Of a DNA stretch of 42,061 nt, positions 1 to 7,503 are shown piece by piece. Below the pieces are notes generated by a model. It did not search any database and had not been told where the DNA came from. It worked only from the letters and a program-made list of their open reading frames with translations. Location: NCBI RefSeq assembly GCF_026241105.1, contig NZ_JAPFFT010000031.1, positions 1-42,061 on the forward strand, in the 5' to 3' direction. The stretch's first letter is position 1, and the number at the start of each line of letters is the position of its first letter. Both the position numbers and the translations under genes were made by a program. This DNA is from Arthrobacter rhizophilus. Its GTDB lineage: Bacteria > Actinomycetota > Actinomycetes > Actinomycetales > Micrococcaceae.

Positions 1-40
1 GCTTGGGCATGTGAACATCCTTGCTGCAAGGAGTAAATCC

Positions 41-730
41 TCACAAGTCAGGAGTCAAGCAAACCCGGGGCAGTCCCATTTCGCTTTCCCTGACTCCCGG
101 TTTCAGCGCCTCAACGATGTCGGTATAAACGCCGTCCACCATGGCAGCGGCCTGGTTCAACAACATGATTTCATCCACGTTCTTGATCTCACGGGCATCC
201 AGCATGTGTTGCTGAGCATCAACCACAGTGAAGCCCTGGCGCTGCATCTCAAAGAGGAAGGGAGGCTCAACAATATCGATTCCTACAGGCGAATCCTGCA
301 ATCCCAGATCGGTGAGGATACCTTTGATCTGCGTGACCGCGTCCGCCATAAGACCCGCCGAAGGTGCCACAGCGCCTCGGAACCCAAGGAACCCAGGGCG
401 GTTGTTTTCACTCTTCAGCCACGGCGAGAAGAGTTGGTGATGATTCACAGCAGAGCCGAAGTCCCAAAGGTGTGGCTCGCCGCCGCGAGTGAGTAGGGCA
501 TAGCGGATCATTTTGTCCCCTAGTGCCCCTCCAACCCAGGAAGAAGTCGTGTATCGAATGTTGTAGAAGTCGAAAAGGAGAAATGATCCGCAGGCGCTGG
601 CATCCAAAGCGGCTTGGGCACGTGCAAGCCTGTAGTTTCGTAGCCGGTCGAAATCGACTCTTTGTTCGTAGTCAACTCCCATCTGGCCAGGACTTGCCAA
701 CGGCCGTGGCCGCATGGAGTTGTCTACCAT
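41..730 (-). pseudogene. M24-family (creatinase/DddP-like) metallopeptidase, 3'-truncated
   Basis: The reading frame matches the N-terminal creatinase-type domain of M24 proteins (Xaa-Pro peptidases, creatinase, DMSP lyase DddP): near the start GVDYEQRVDFDRLRNYRL, then FDFYNIRYTTSS, HLWDFGSA, and near the end ALKPGVRESEM. About 215 residues are present. The pita-bread catalytic domain with the metal-binding Asp/His/Glu residues, normally another 200 or more residues, is absent: homology stops at about base 83 and the frame runs into a stop at 41. The protein is therefore very unlikely to be catalytic. The start is uncertain: an ATG at 730 has a purine-rich stretch upstream, and an ATG at 682 begins at the conserved GVDYEQR. 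A second scrap of the same family lies at 2193-2282, so the locus once held two related genes. The exact substrate is unknown. Confidence 0.7.
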
Positions 731-795
731 GTGCGAACCTGCTCTTCCGTCTTTGCTCAACGTAACATCACTCCGAACGCTAACACACGGGCCTA

Positions 796-819
796 CAATC
801 GATTGCATATAAGCAATCG
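796..819. promoter_or_regulatory. inverted-repeat operator candidate between divergent genes
   Basis: CGATTGC (800-806) and GCAATCG (813-819) form a perfect 7-bp inverted repeat around an ATATAA spacer. The left arm also lies inside the 10-bp palindrome CAATCGATTG (796-805), and a further GCAATCGAT half-site occurs at 903-911. The sites lie between the leftward M24 relic and the rightward small genes starting at 964. This suggests a regulator-binding region, but the regulator is not identified. Confidence 0.4.
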
Positions 820-963
820 CGGAGCATTCTTCGACACCTACTGTCGAGATAATGACCGCGGATTGAAACATCGAAGGACTGCCGTGATCCGGGATTACTG
901 TTGCAATCGATAGCATTCGATGGAGCGGATCTTTTCGTGCAGAAGCCGGGAAAGGAGTCGATG

Positions 964-1242
964 ATGAAGGCCAAGCAACCCGCACGACAGCCCGCGGAGC
1001 CTCAAGACTGGAGACATCGCAAGGTCGGCGATCAGGTCATCGTGGATGATACGAATGGCGGATTATTCAAAGCCGAAATCGAAAGTAAGGCGTTGGGTTC
1101 GAAAGCAGTCTGGATTCACCGCTACGATACCGGCACCCGGCACCTCTTTGAGTATGGGGATGGAGTGCTCCTCCGCCCCCTTCAAGCCAGCGAGCCGGCT
1201 GTTCCGCGCCGGCCGATGCTCCAGCAGGAAACATTCGAATGA
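964..1242 (+). CDS. hypothetical small protein, first gene of a two-gene unit
   Basis: A 92-residue protein that I do not recognise. It has a charged N-terminus (MKAKQPARQPAEPQDW) and a compact, beta-rich looking middle (VGDQVIVDD, KAVWIHRYDTGTRHLFEYGDGVLLRPL), with no signal peptide or membrane segment. The start is chosen at 964 because AAAGGAG at 951-957 is six bases upstream; the adjacent ATG at 961 is possible but too close. Its stop overlaps the next gene by four bases (ATGA), so the two are probably translationally coupled. It runs opposite to its neighbours, from the palindrome-containing region at 796-819. Confidence 0.55.
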   Translation: MKAKQPARQPAEPQDWRHRKVGDQVIVDDTNGGLFKAEIESKALGSKAVWIHRYDTGTRHLFEYGDGVLLRPLQASEPAVPRRPMLQQETFE

Positions 1243-1490
1243 GTGCATCCGGGAACTGGCCCAAAAAGACGGCTTCCCGCTTAGCTGACCTGTGGCTTCG
1301 CCTCATTGGTGAAAAGGACTTCGGACCGACCGCCTGCACAGATTGCGGGCATGAAGGCGACCCTCTGGCCAACAACTGGCGCTGGTTGGCCGCTGTAAAC
1401 GGTATGCTTCCAGCAGGCTTTGCTTGCGATGTGGAAATCGCGGACAACGAAGCCTGCCTCTGCCGGAATGACGTGCACCTCCGCTACTAA
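1239..1490 (+). CDS. hypothetical small Cys-containing protein
   Basis: An 83-residue protein that begins inside the stop of the preceding gene (ATGA overlap), so it is read as the second gene of a small operon. It contains CTDCGHEGDPLANNW in the middle and ends with DNEACLCRNDVHLRY. Four cysteines arranged as CxxC and CxC suggest possible metal binding, but they match no zinc-ribbon spacing I know. There are no membrane segments. Function is unknown; presence of a good upstream ribosome binding site for the first gene and tight coupling are the main reasons to accept it. Confidence 0.5.
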   Translation: MSASGNWPKKTASRLADLWLRLIGEKDFGPTACTDCGHEGDPLANNWRWLAAVNGMLPAGFACDVEIADNEACLCRNDVHLRY

Positions 1491-1699
1491 CGCATCCTTC
1501 CGTGGTGGTTGCGAGAGTTCCGCAGGGAATAAGTATCGAAGTTGTCGGTTCCCCGGTAGTTCCAGCGCCCGTGCCGGTCCTTAGCATCCCTGGCGATCGG
1601 ATCTCAGCGGCCATCCCTGGCCGTTCCAGCGCCAGGGCAATGTGACTCGGAAGCACCGGCCTTACATTTCAACGAGATATGCCGGACCTGGGGGCCTTT

Positions 1700-2136
1700 C
1701 TGGCTGGCCCGAGAACTGGATGCGTGCGATCACCGCGCCTGAGACGTGTCAGTACGGTCACGTTCTAAGAGGTCGCCGTGCAGTTTTGCAGCGGTGGCCG
1801 CCTTTAATGGAGGAGGAGCAGAACGACTGTGCTCAGGAGCACAATTGTCGTGCCGCTCCAGCCGGCACGACCGTGACGCGAGAGCCGCCCTGCGAGCGCA
1901 GCGCCAGCCACGAATGCGATCGGTGCCACGATCGGACCGAGGATGGGAAGATTGTCGGCGCCGGCCAGGCCATGCCAAGGATCGCCCACATTGCCCGTCA
2001 TGTTCCCGGTGAACACGCGATCGAGCCCGAGGTACCCCGCGGGGTCGAGCGCTCCCGTGGAAAAGGTGAGTGCGAGCATGAGCGCGACATGGATCCCGTC
2101 CACTCCAGCCCGCCGGTAAGGCGGTTCATGCGGCAC
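1700..2136 (-). pseudogene. YoaK/DUF1275-family membrane protein, decayed
   Basis: The N-terminal half of a DUF1275 (YoaK) protein is readable from 2136 to about 1804: LTFSTGALDPAGYLGLDRVFTGNMTGN, then LAGADNLPILGPIVAPIAFVAGAALAGRL and a hydrophobic stretch. Between TGN and LAGAD the expected residues (of the type VVILGMG) appear only in another frame, indicating paired small indels. The frame stops at 1804 after about 110 residues, against about 220 for the family. Beyond it, LQNCTATS, a stop and NVTVLT recall the conserved C-terminal QNA...TVLT pattern in broken form. The gene is not expected to make a working multi-pass membrane protein. The end coordinate is approximate. Confidence 0.65.
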
Positions 2137-2192
2137 GGAGCGGGAATCGCCGTGACTCGTTTTCGGCGGAACAGGCGGCGTCCAAGGCCCCA

Positions 2193-2282
2193 GCGGCCGA
2201 GGCGTTCATCGCGCAGCCGATTGAAATCGAACCTCGCCTCCCAGTCGACGCCGTTGGTCCCTGTCGTGCCGTTGCTCTTCAT
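2193..2282 (-). pseudogene. 5' remnant of a second M24-family gene
   Basis: Starting at an ATG (2282) with GGGAG seven bases upstream, the frame reads MKSNG... then GVDWEARFDFNRLRDERLGR. This closely parallels GVDYEQRVDFDRLRNYRLAR at the start of the M24 relic at 41-730. After about 30 residues the similarity ends and the DUF1275 remnant begins on the same strand. It is best read as the start codon region of a paralogous gene whose body was deleted. Confidence 0.55.
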
Positions 2283-2363
2283 GCTGCTCCCTCGCGTGAG
2301 GGCGGCTGAGCTCTCACAATATTCAGTACAGATGAACATTGTCGCTGAGGCTACACTTTGCGG

Positions 2364-3056
2364 TTAGCCGTGCTGTCCGGTATCCGATTCGAGGGAATCG
2401 AGCCGCTGGAGGACTTCGACTGCTGAGCGAACCGCAACGCGGCGCTCAATGTCTATACCTCCCTGCCCATTGAGCTCCCGCCTGCCGACGACGAACCACA
2501 CACCGACGGCCGGTACCGCGCCGTGATTGGCGAACATGTGCGGTCGCGATGAATCGAAGTAAATGGAGTCGCCTACGCCCAACAGGTAGGTGTCGAACTC
2601 GAGCTGCAGCGTGATCTCGCAGGATAGGACGTATGCATATTCCACGCCCACGTGGCGCATCAGCTTTCGCTCGAGGGAACTACTGCCCTCAGGCTGATAT
2701 GTGACGAGCAGGGCATCCGCCGGTCCGTCCGGTCCCATCGCCAATCGCTCCCAACGGACGCCGTTCTCCATCTCGATGACGGGGTTGTCCGCCGAGTGCT
2801 GGAGCGCGAGCGATGGGCTTTGCTGAACCACGGACGGTCCTTGCTCCGACTTGAGTCCCAGCAGATCGTCCACCGAGATCGACAGGAGACTGGCGAGAGC
2901 GTAGAGCGTAGCTACCGACGGCTGCGTCTTTCCCGTCTCCACCTGCGAGATCAAGCTCGCCGAGACACCCAGCTCCTGTGCGACTTTCCTCAAGCTCATT
3001 CCGAGGACCAGCCGCTCGCGTCGCAGGCGTGACCCGACCGAACCAGCAGTCGACAT
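2364..3056 (-). CDS. XRE-family transcriptional regulator with C-terminal cupin
   Basis: A 230-residue regulator. Residues about 9-62 form an XRE helix-turn-helix (LRRERLVLGMSLRKVAQELG, then SASLISQVETGKTQPS). Residues about 125-195 form a small cupin domain (RHVGVEYAYVLSCEITLQL, GDSIYFDSSRPHMFAN) that would sense a small-molecule ligand. The start at 3056 has an excellent GAGGAGG ribosome binding site. The longer frame upstream is ignored because it is built from an 18-bp tandem repeat. It is the last gene of the minus-strand catabolic series and a natural candidate regulator of it. Regulators of this XRE-cupin class control amine, amino-acid and aromatic catabolism. The effector here is unknown. 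Confidence 0.88.
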   Translation of the reverse strand: MSTAGSVGSRLRRERLVLGMSLRKVAQELGVSASLISQVETGKTQPSVATLYALASLLSISVDDLLGLKSEQGPSVVQQSPSLALQHSADNPVIEMENGVRWERLAMGPDGPADALLVTYQPEGSSSLERKLMRHVGVEYAYVLSCEITLQLEFDTYLLGVGDSIYFDSSRPHMFANHGAVPAVGVWFVVGRRELNGQGGIDIERRVAVRSAVEVLQRLDSLESDTGQHG

Positions 3057-3075
3057 GAGCGCCTCCTCAGCCAGT

Positions 3076-3111
3076 GTGTGTCGCGCGGTCGCCGTGTGTC
3101 GCGCGGTCGCC
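3076..3111. repeat. two perfect tandem 18-bp repeats upstream of the XRE regulator
   Basis: The unit GTGTGTCGCGCGGTCGCC occurs at 3076-3093 and again at 3094-3111 without any mismatch. The pair lies 20-55 bases upstream of the XRE-cupin start codon. Placement and spacing (under two helical turns) would suit an autoregulatory operator, though a simple slippage duplication is equally possible. Confidence 0.75.
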
Positions 3112-3181
3112 ACAACCCTACCGTTCTGCTGACGGCCGACGCGCATTTCGGTGCCGGGAAGCCGCTCCCTCGGCTGCTCGC

Positions 3182-4063
3182 TCAGTTCGGCCTCCCGCTG
3201 GGACGACCAAGTTCCGCGATGGCCGACCAGTCCAGATGTGCGAGCTGAGGGTCAGCAAGGGCGGCTTCGAAGCGCTCTCGAATTGCGGGGGCAAGCGGGA
3301 GTTCTGTCTGTGACTCCCTCGCGAGGCGCTCCGCGAGACTCAGGTCCTTGAGCCCCAGTCCGACAGTGAAGCCCGGCGGTGCGTAGCGGCGCTCAGCGAT
3401 TATGCCGCCGTAGACCGAGTGAACGACTCCTCCGAAAAAGGTGCTCGTGAAGAGTTCCACGAACTCCGAGGCCGGAACTCCTTCCGCCTCGACGAGTGCG
3501 ATGCCTTCACTCATTGAGGCCAGCGCATGGAGAATCATCAGGTTTATTGAAATCTTGACCGCATTCGCCTGCTGGGGCTCATCACCCAACCGCCACCGCT
3601 TGACGCTGCACGGCGCGAGGTAGCTTTCGACGATATCGACTGCACCCGACGGGCCCGCCAGGAGAATGTTTAGCTTTCCCGCGGCCGCCACCTCTGGGCG
3701 GCCCAGCACGGGGGCCGCGACGTACACGACACCGGCATCCGCGAATCGGCGCGAAAGGAGTGCACTCATCTGCGCGCTCACGGACGCCATATTGGCGTGA
3801 ACCCGGGGACCATTCGCCGCTCCGATGTTCTCGCGGCTTAGCACGGCGTCTGCGGCGCTGTCGTCCGCGAGCATCGAGAAGGAGACGGGCTTGGCAAGCG
3901 CGTGTGCTGCCGTTTCGGCCACTCCTGCCCCGGCCGCCACAAGATCGTCCTGTGCCGCTGATGGGCTTCGGTTCCACACTGTCAGGTCGATGCCCGAATC
4001 GACCATCCGTCCCGCGATGGCAGAGCCCATCCGGCCGAGCCCAAGATATCCCGCCGCTGCCAT
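3182..4063 (-). CDS. NAD(P)-dependent 3-hydroxyisobutyrate dehydrogenase-family oxidoreductase
   Basis: A 293-residue protein of the usual length for beta-hydroxyacid dehydrogenases. The N-terminal Rossmann fold starts with GYLGLGRMGSAIAGRM, the dinucleotide-binding glycine motif of this family, followed by VWNRSPSA. The central substrate motif is altered (the usual DxxGxGxxxK region reads LGDEPQQANAVKISINLM), but the conserved catalytic Lys and Asn of KxxxN are kept. The all-alpha C-terminal domain follows. The start at 4063 has GGAGG nine bases upstream. It is downstream of RidA, the flavin reductase and the monooxygenase and probably oxidises or reduces a hydroxyacid or semialdehyde in the same route. 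An imine-reductase role is a possible alternative. Confidence 0.85.
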   Translation of the reverse strand: MAAAGYLGLGRMGSAIAGRMVDSGIDLTVWNRSPSAAQDDLVAAGAGVAETAAHALAKPVSFSMLADDSAADAVLSRENIGAANGPRVHANMASVSAQMSALLSRRFADAGVVYVAAPVLGRPEVAAAGKLNILLAGPSGAVDIVESYLAPCSVKRWRLGDEPQQANAVKISINLMILHALASMSEGIALVEAEGVPASEFVELFTSTFFGGVVHSVYGGIIAERRYAPPGFTVGLGLKDLSLAERLARESQTELPLAPAIRERFEAALADPQLAHLDWSAIAELGRPSGRPN

Positions 4064-4089
4064 GTCTTGCCTCCGACTCTCCCGGCCGC

Positions 4090-4462
4090 TCACAGAGCCG
4101 CAATCGCGTCGATCTCGATGGACGCACCGTTGAAGAGTGCCTGGGCTCCGATCACTGTGCTGGCTGACGGCTCCAGAGTCTGCACGATGGCATTGCAGTC
4201 TCGCGCCAGATGTGCAGCTTCTCCTGATCCAGCCCGGCGATATACACGTTCACGCGTACGAGGTCCTCGTACTTGCGCCGGCCACTTCCAGCGCGCGCTC
4301 GACTTCGCCGTAGGTCAGCTCGATCGCGCGCACGAAGTCACTGGGAACGGTGCCGTCTTCTTCGAAGCCGACCTGACCGGAGACGAAGATCAAATCGCCG
4401 GCGCTGTCGGAGATTCCGGGGATGACCGGTGCCGGCGTGCGTGTGATGCGACTGTGGGGCAT
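4090..4462 (-). pseudogene. RidA-family (Rid/YjgF) protein with two frameshifts
   Basis: Three frames must be joined to obtain one RidA protein. The N-terminus (from 4462) gives APVIPGISDSAGDLIFVSGQ and VERALEVAGAS; the next frame gives YEDLVRVNVYIAGLDQEKLH; the last gives NAIVQTLEPSASTVIGAQAL and ends SIEIDAIAAL at 4090. The breaks are single-base deletions near 4270 and 4196. RidA proteins hydrolyse reactive enamine/imine intermediates and are about 125-130 residues, matching the reconstructed length. The conserved Arg expected before NAIVQ is at the second break. As read, translation stops after 70 residues. It lies between the flavin reductase and the 3-HIBADH-like gene in the same orientation. 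Confidence 0.8.
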
Positions 4463-4536
4463 TAGACTTCCTGCAATATCAGGTGGCGAATGATGTTGAC
4501 GGCAAGCGTGACGACCCGACGGTACGGCGTACGCCG

Positions 4537-5106
4537 TCAGTCGTCTCGGCCGTAGACCACCCAGAAGGCCGGGCCGGGCTCGCCGAGCGCCGACCGGTTA
4601 CTGAGCGCGTGCCACCGGCGGTTGTGATAGACCAACGGGGTGGGGTCAGCCACAGCCGAGTCGTGCCGCTCGCTCGCCTCGATCGCCTCGGCGATGATCA
4701 GGGTCGCGCCGTTCACCTCGACCCGTTGCGTCACTCGCCTTCGAAGCCAGTCAGCGCTGGGGTAGTAGGGCTCGCCTGTGAGCAGGCGGCTCCAGTGGAC
4801 ATCATCACCGAATCGGTTGACCCCGCTGCGCGCGCCTACCTTCGCCAGATCGATCTGATCGACGGAGAGGAGATGGACGATGACTGTTTCCGCCCGCTTG
4901 ATCGTCGGCGTGCTCGACGACATCGCCGACGCAGAGAAGACCAGCGTTGGCGGATGGATGGACAGTGAGGCCACCGAGCTCACCGTCATGGCGACAGGAC
5001 CGTCGCCCACGTCGGCGGTGACGACCGCCACCCCGGCGGGGTGTGCACGGAACACGTGACGAAAATCTTCTGCCGAGATATGTGGTTCGGCAAGCGACTC
5101 CGACAT
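4537..5106 (-). CDS. flavin reductase domain protein (reductase of a two-component monooxygenase)
   Basis: A 189-residue flavin-reductase-like (HpaC/HsaB-type) protein: FRHVFRAHPAGVAVVTADV, then MTVSSVASLSIHPPTLVFSA, the FMN-binding split-barrel signature, and VNRFGDDVHW. It would reduce FMN or FAD with NAD(P)H and pass reduced flavin to an oxygenase. The start at 5106 follows a GGAGG site. It lies 37 bases downstream of the flavin monooxygenase gene, the classic pairing of such systems. A 14-bp palindrome (ACGGCGTACGCCGT, 4524-4537) touches its stop codon. Longer upstream reading is rejected since it overlaps the monooxygenase. Confidence 0.9.
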   Translation of the reverse strand: MSESLAEPHISAEDFRHVFRAHPAGVAVVTADVGDGPVAMTVSSVASLSIHPPTLVFSASAMSSSTPTIKRAETVIVHLLSVDQIDLAKVGARSGVNRFGDDVHWSRLLTGEPYYPSADWLRRRVTQRVEVNGATLIIAEAIEASERHDSAVADPTPLVYHNRRWHALSNRSALGEPGPAFWVVYGRDD

Positions 5107-5143
5107 CTTCCTCCATTCCTTTCGCATTGACGGTGTTCGATGC

Positions 5144-6341
5144 TTACATGATGGGCAGCACGAATCGCGCTTCGCCGTTTCGCCCGAGCAGCACCTTTCC
5201 ATACGCTTCGTATCCGGCTGGAGCCAGGATGTGCCCGTGGCGCGCGGCGATAGCCTGGTCGCGCCAGATCCGCTGCAGAGCCGCGGACTCCGCGAATCCT
5301 GCCGACCCATGCGCGGACATCAGATTGTTGATGAGCAACGTGATCGTCTCCACGATCCAACCGGCCTTCGCTCTCATCGCGATGCGCTCCGGGTAAGGCG
5401 CATAGTAATCCCGCTCTGCGCCTTGGAAGATCTCATCGGCGACCTGGGCCGCGAGTGCCTCCGCGGCCTCGAGCTCGACGGACGCTTTCGCGATGGAGGA
5501 CTGAAAAACCGCCGACTCCGATTGACGCTCGTAGCCGGTGTAGGCGACAGCCTTGCTTTCCGCCTTGGCTCTGACGAAGTCCAGAGCGGCACGGCCCATA
5601 CCCAGGTGCGGTCCCAGGAGCTTCATGAACAGAGAGGGGATGAAGACCGTCCGGTACGACACATCGTCACCGTCCGACAGGTATTCGCCCGCGACGGCTG
5701 CCGTCAGGGGAAACACACGGTGCGCGGGGACGAAAACATCCTCCGCCACCTGAGTGACACTCGCGGTCGCCCTCATGCCCGCGACGTACCAGTTGTCGTC
5801 GTAGGTCAGTTCGGACGTGGGAATCAAGGCGAGCCCGGCGTCAACCACCACGCCGCGTTCATCCTTAAGAGGGATGCCGAGCAACGACCACTCTGCATGC
5901 ATGCTCCCCGTGCCGTACGACCACTTCCCCGTGACGCTATAACCGCCCTCTATCGGCACGGAATCCGATGTCGTAGCCAGCACGATCGAGATGAAGGAGT
6001 CCACCCTCCGGGCCCCACACATCGGCTTGCGCACGCTCGTCCATCAGGCTCAGAACCCACGCCCCCGAGTCGAGGATGCCGTTCACCCATGCGAGGCTTC
6101 CGTCGCCGCGTCCGATGCCCCGAGCGACGGCATGGGCCTCGCGAGTGTTCGCAGCGAGGCCGCCGAACTTGGTGGGCACCGAGATGCTGAACGCCCCGGT
6201 CTGCACGACGGAATTGAAGGTCTCATCAGAAATGCGGCGACTCTCGTCTGCCCCTCTCCCGGCAGCGAGAAGATCCGGGCGAAGCGCGTCGATCTTCTCT
6301 ACGATCTTCGCAATCTCAGGTCGCAGTACGGAAGTCGGCAT
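5144..6341 (-). pseudogene. acyl-CoA-dehydrogenase-fold flavin monooxygenase (HsaA/HpaB/IndA-like), frameshifted
   Basis: The N-terminal part starts at 6341 (GGAG upstream) with MPTSVLRPEIAKIVEKI and reaches SLMDERAQADVWGPE near 6006. The remaining part continues in the next frame as VDSFISIVLATTSDSVPIEG and runs to LLGRNGEARFVLPIM. The break is one extra base in a G-rich run (GGAGGG). Together they give about 398 residues, normal for oxygenase components of group D two-component flavin monooxygenases, which share the acyl-CoA dehydrogenase fold. Family marks include SYGTGSMHAEWSLLG, AGMRATAS and SAHGSAGFAE. The paired flavin reductase lies just downstream. Substrates in this family include hydroxyphenylacetate, phenols, steroid phenols and indoles; which applies here cannot be told. 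If the frameshift is a sequencing error the gene is intact. Confidence 0.85.
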
Positions 6342-6439
6342 GTTAACTCCTCGGTTCGCTGCCGGGCATCGGATTGTTCACGAATCATGACATAGTAGGT
6401 GGGGACCGCCAAGTAATACTGAACGCTACCGGGTCGGCT

Positions 6440-6513
6440 GATCGGAACATCTTCGTATACGACCACTCGCTCGGCGAGAGAGGGCCCTGCGTGGTGATCA
6501 GCCGTGTTCGACG
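6440..6513. repeat. duplicated segment A1 (3' end of the cyclase gene)
   Basis: These 74 bases recur at 14600-14673 in the same orientation with four mismatches (exact offset 8160). The segment covers the last codons and stop of the cyclase gene and 58 bases beyond it. In the copy it is joined directly to the equivalent of 7355-7444, so the intervening 841 bases are missing there. Confidence 0.95.
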
Positions 6514-7274
6514 AGCGCCAGCACGCGCGCTGGGCTTCCCGTGCCGCCCACAATCGGAAGTGGCGCCACGACGATCACCGCGCCGGTCACCGGGAGCCGA
6601 TCCAGGTTCTGCAACGACGTGATGCCATACTTGTCGTTGCCGAGCAGGTAGTAGTGCATGGGCATACCGGGCTCCATGGCGTGGCCTAGCCCCGCGTCGA
6701 GCCCCATCGTTTCCACCCCCACGCCCGAGATATGAGTCTCCTCGGCGAGCCAGCGGGCGCATTCCGGGGTGAATCCCGGCGTGTGCGCTCCCTCGCTGTC
6801 TGCATTGACGAACCTCTCGGCGTTCTGACTGTGCACAGACCACCCAGTCCGAACGAGTACCCACCCATTCTGCGGGAAGTCCCCATGCTCGGTCTGCCAC
6901 TCCTTGAAATGATCCGGCGTCGCCACGAAGTCCGGATTCGCTGCAGCCTCGGCCGTGAAGTCCACGACGACCGCCGGACCGATCAGACGAGGCAACGGCG
7001 TTTCGGAGACATCTCTGCCGTCGCGTCCCGTGATCCAATGGATCGGCGCATCAAGATGAGTGCCCGTGTGCTCGCTGATATGAATATCGTTGGCCCGCCA
7101 CACGGGACCGCGCTCGTCGTATGCGGCGATCTCCTCGAGCACGAACGGAGCCGGGCTGGGGAAGGGGTCGGGAAGAGTCATGCTGGGGGTGTTCTCGGTC
7201 AACTTGTTGGTCAAGTCGATGATCTCGACTTTCCCGTTCGAAATTGCTGCGACCAGTTCGCCCAGTTGTGCCAT
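6498..7274 (-). CDS. cyclase family protein (isatin hydrolase/kynurenine formamidase-like metal hydrolase)
   Basis: A 258-residue member of the cyclase/KynB-like metal hydrolase family. It carries the defining metal-binding motif HTGTHLDAPIHW (residues about 70-81) and further family marks (GWVLVRTGW, GVGVETMGLDAG). Such enzymes hydrolyse cyclic amides or formamides, for example isatin to isatinate or N-formylkynurenine. The ATG at 7274 is preferred, since GAGGG lies at proper distance; a GTG at 7280 is too close. It is the first gene after the promoter-like region at 7371-7416. The monooxygenase follows 156 bases downstream. The cyclase-plus-flavin-monooxygenase pairing recalls indole/isatin pathways, but the actual substrate is inferred only weakly. 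Confidence 0.85.
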   Translation of the reverse strand: MAQLGELVAAISNGKVEIIDLTNKLTENTPSMTLPDPFPSPAPFVLEEIAAYDERGPVWRANDIHISEHTGTHLDAPIHWITGRDGRDVSETPLPRLIGPAVVVDFTAEAAANPDFVATPDHFKEWQTEHGDFPQNGWVLVRTGWSVHSQNAERFVNADSEGAHTPGFTPECARWLAEETHISGVGVETMGLDAGLGHAMEPGMPMHYYLLGNDKYGITSLQNLDRLPVTGAVIVVAPLPIVGGTGSPARVLALVEHG

Positions 7275-7354
7275 GAGCACGCCCTCATCTCGTCAGGTCG
7301 ACGAGGGACCCTCGCCGAATAACCAAGAACGGCTCAGATTCCACTCGAACCTGC

Positions 7355-7444
7355 CGTTGATGTCTGCTATATCTTCACAGTTGGACCGAAGGTTGTCAAT
7401 CATTACTTAACAGTAACTCCAGCGCACACAAGCTCCGGATACTC
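7355..7444. repeat. duplicated segment A2 (upstream region of the cyclase operon)
   Basis: These 90 bases recur at 14672-14761 with two mismatches and no gaps (offset 7317). The segment is more AT-rich than its surroundings and carries a promoter-like sequence and a palindrome. In the other copy it lies upstream of the ABC importer operon. Confidence 0.95.
7371..7416 (-). promoter_or_regulatory. promoter and operator candidate for the cyclase operon
   Basis: On the minus strand TTGACA (7399-7394) is followed after 17 bases by GAAGAT (7376-7371), a perfect -35 with a weak -10. Directly upstream lies the inverted repeat TTACT-TAAC-AGTAA (7403-7416). The start codon of the cyclase is about 95 bases downstream. 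The same elements are conserved in the duplicate at 14688-14733, which supports function. Confidence 0.55.
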
Positions 7445-7503
7445 GTTTGTCCGACGAGAGGCATGCGTCGATGCATATCGGCCCATGCCTCTCGTCCGTG
7501 GGA

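Noticed and set aside
1..10. Possible start of a leftward gene (ATGCCCAAG with AAGGA upstream) at the window edge
   Set aside because: Only three codons are inside the window; nothing can be identified.
1500..1660. Repeated GRWN-like motifs on the minus strand (RWNGQGWPL, GRWNYRG)
   Set aside because: Stops interrupt every frame and no family could be tied to them; at most a decayed C-terminus.
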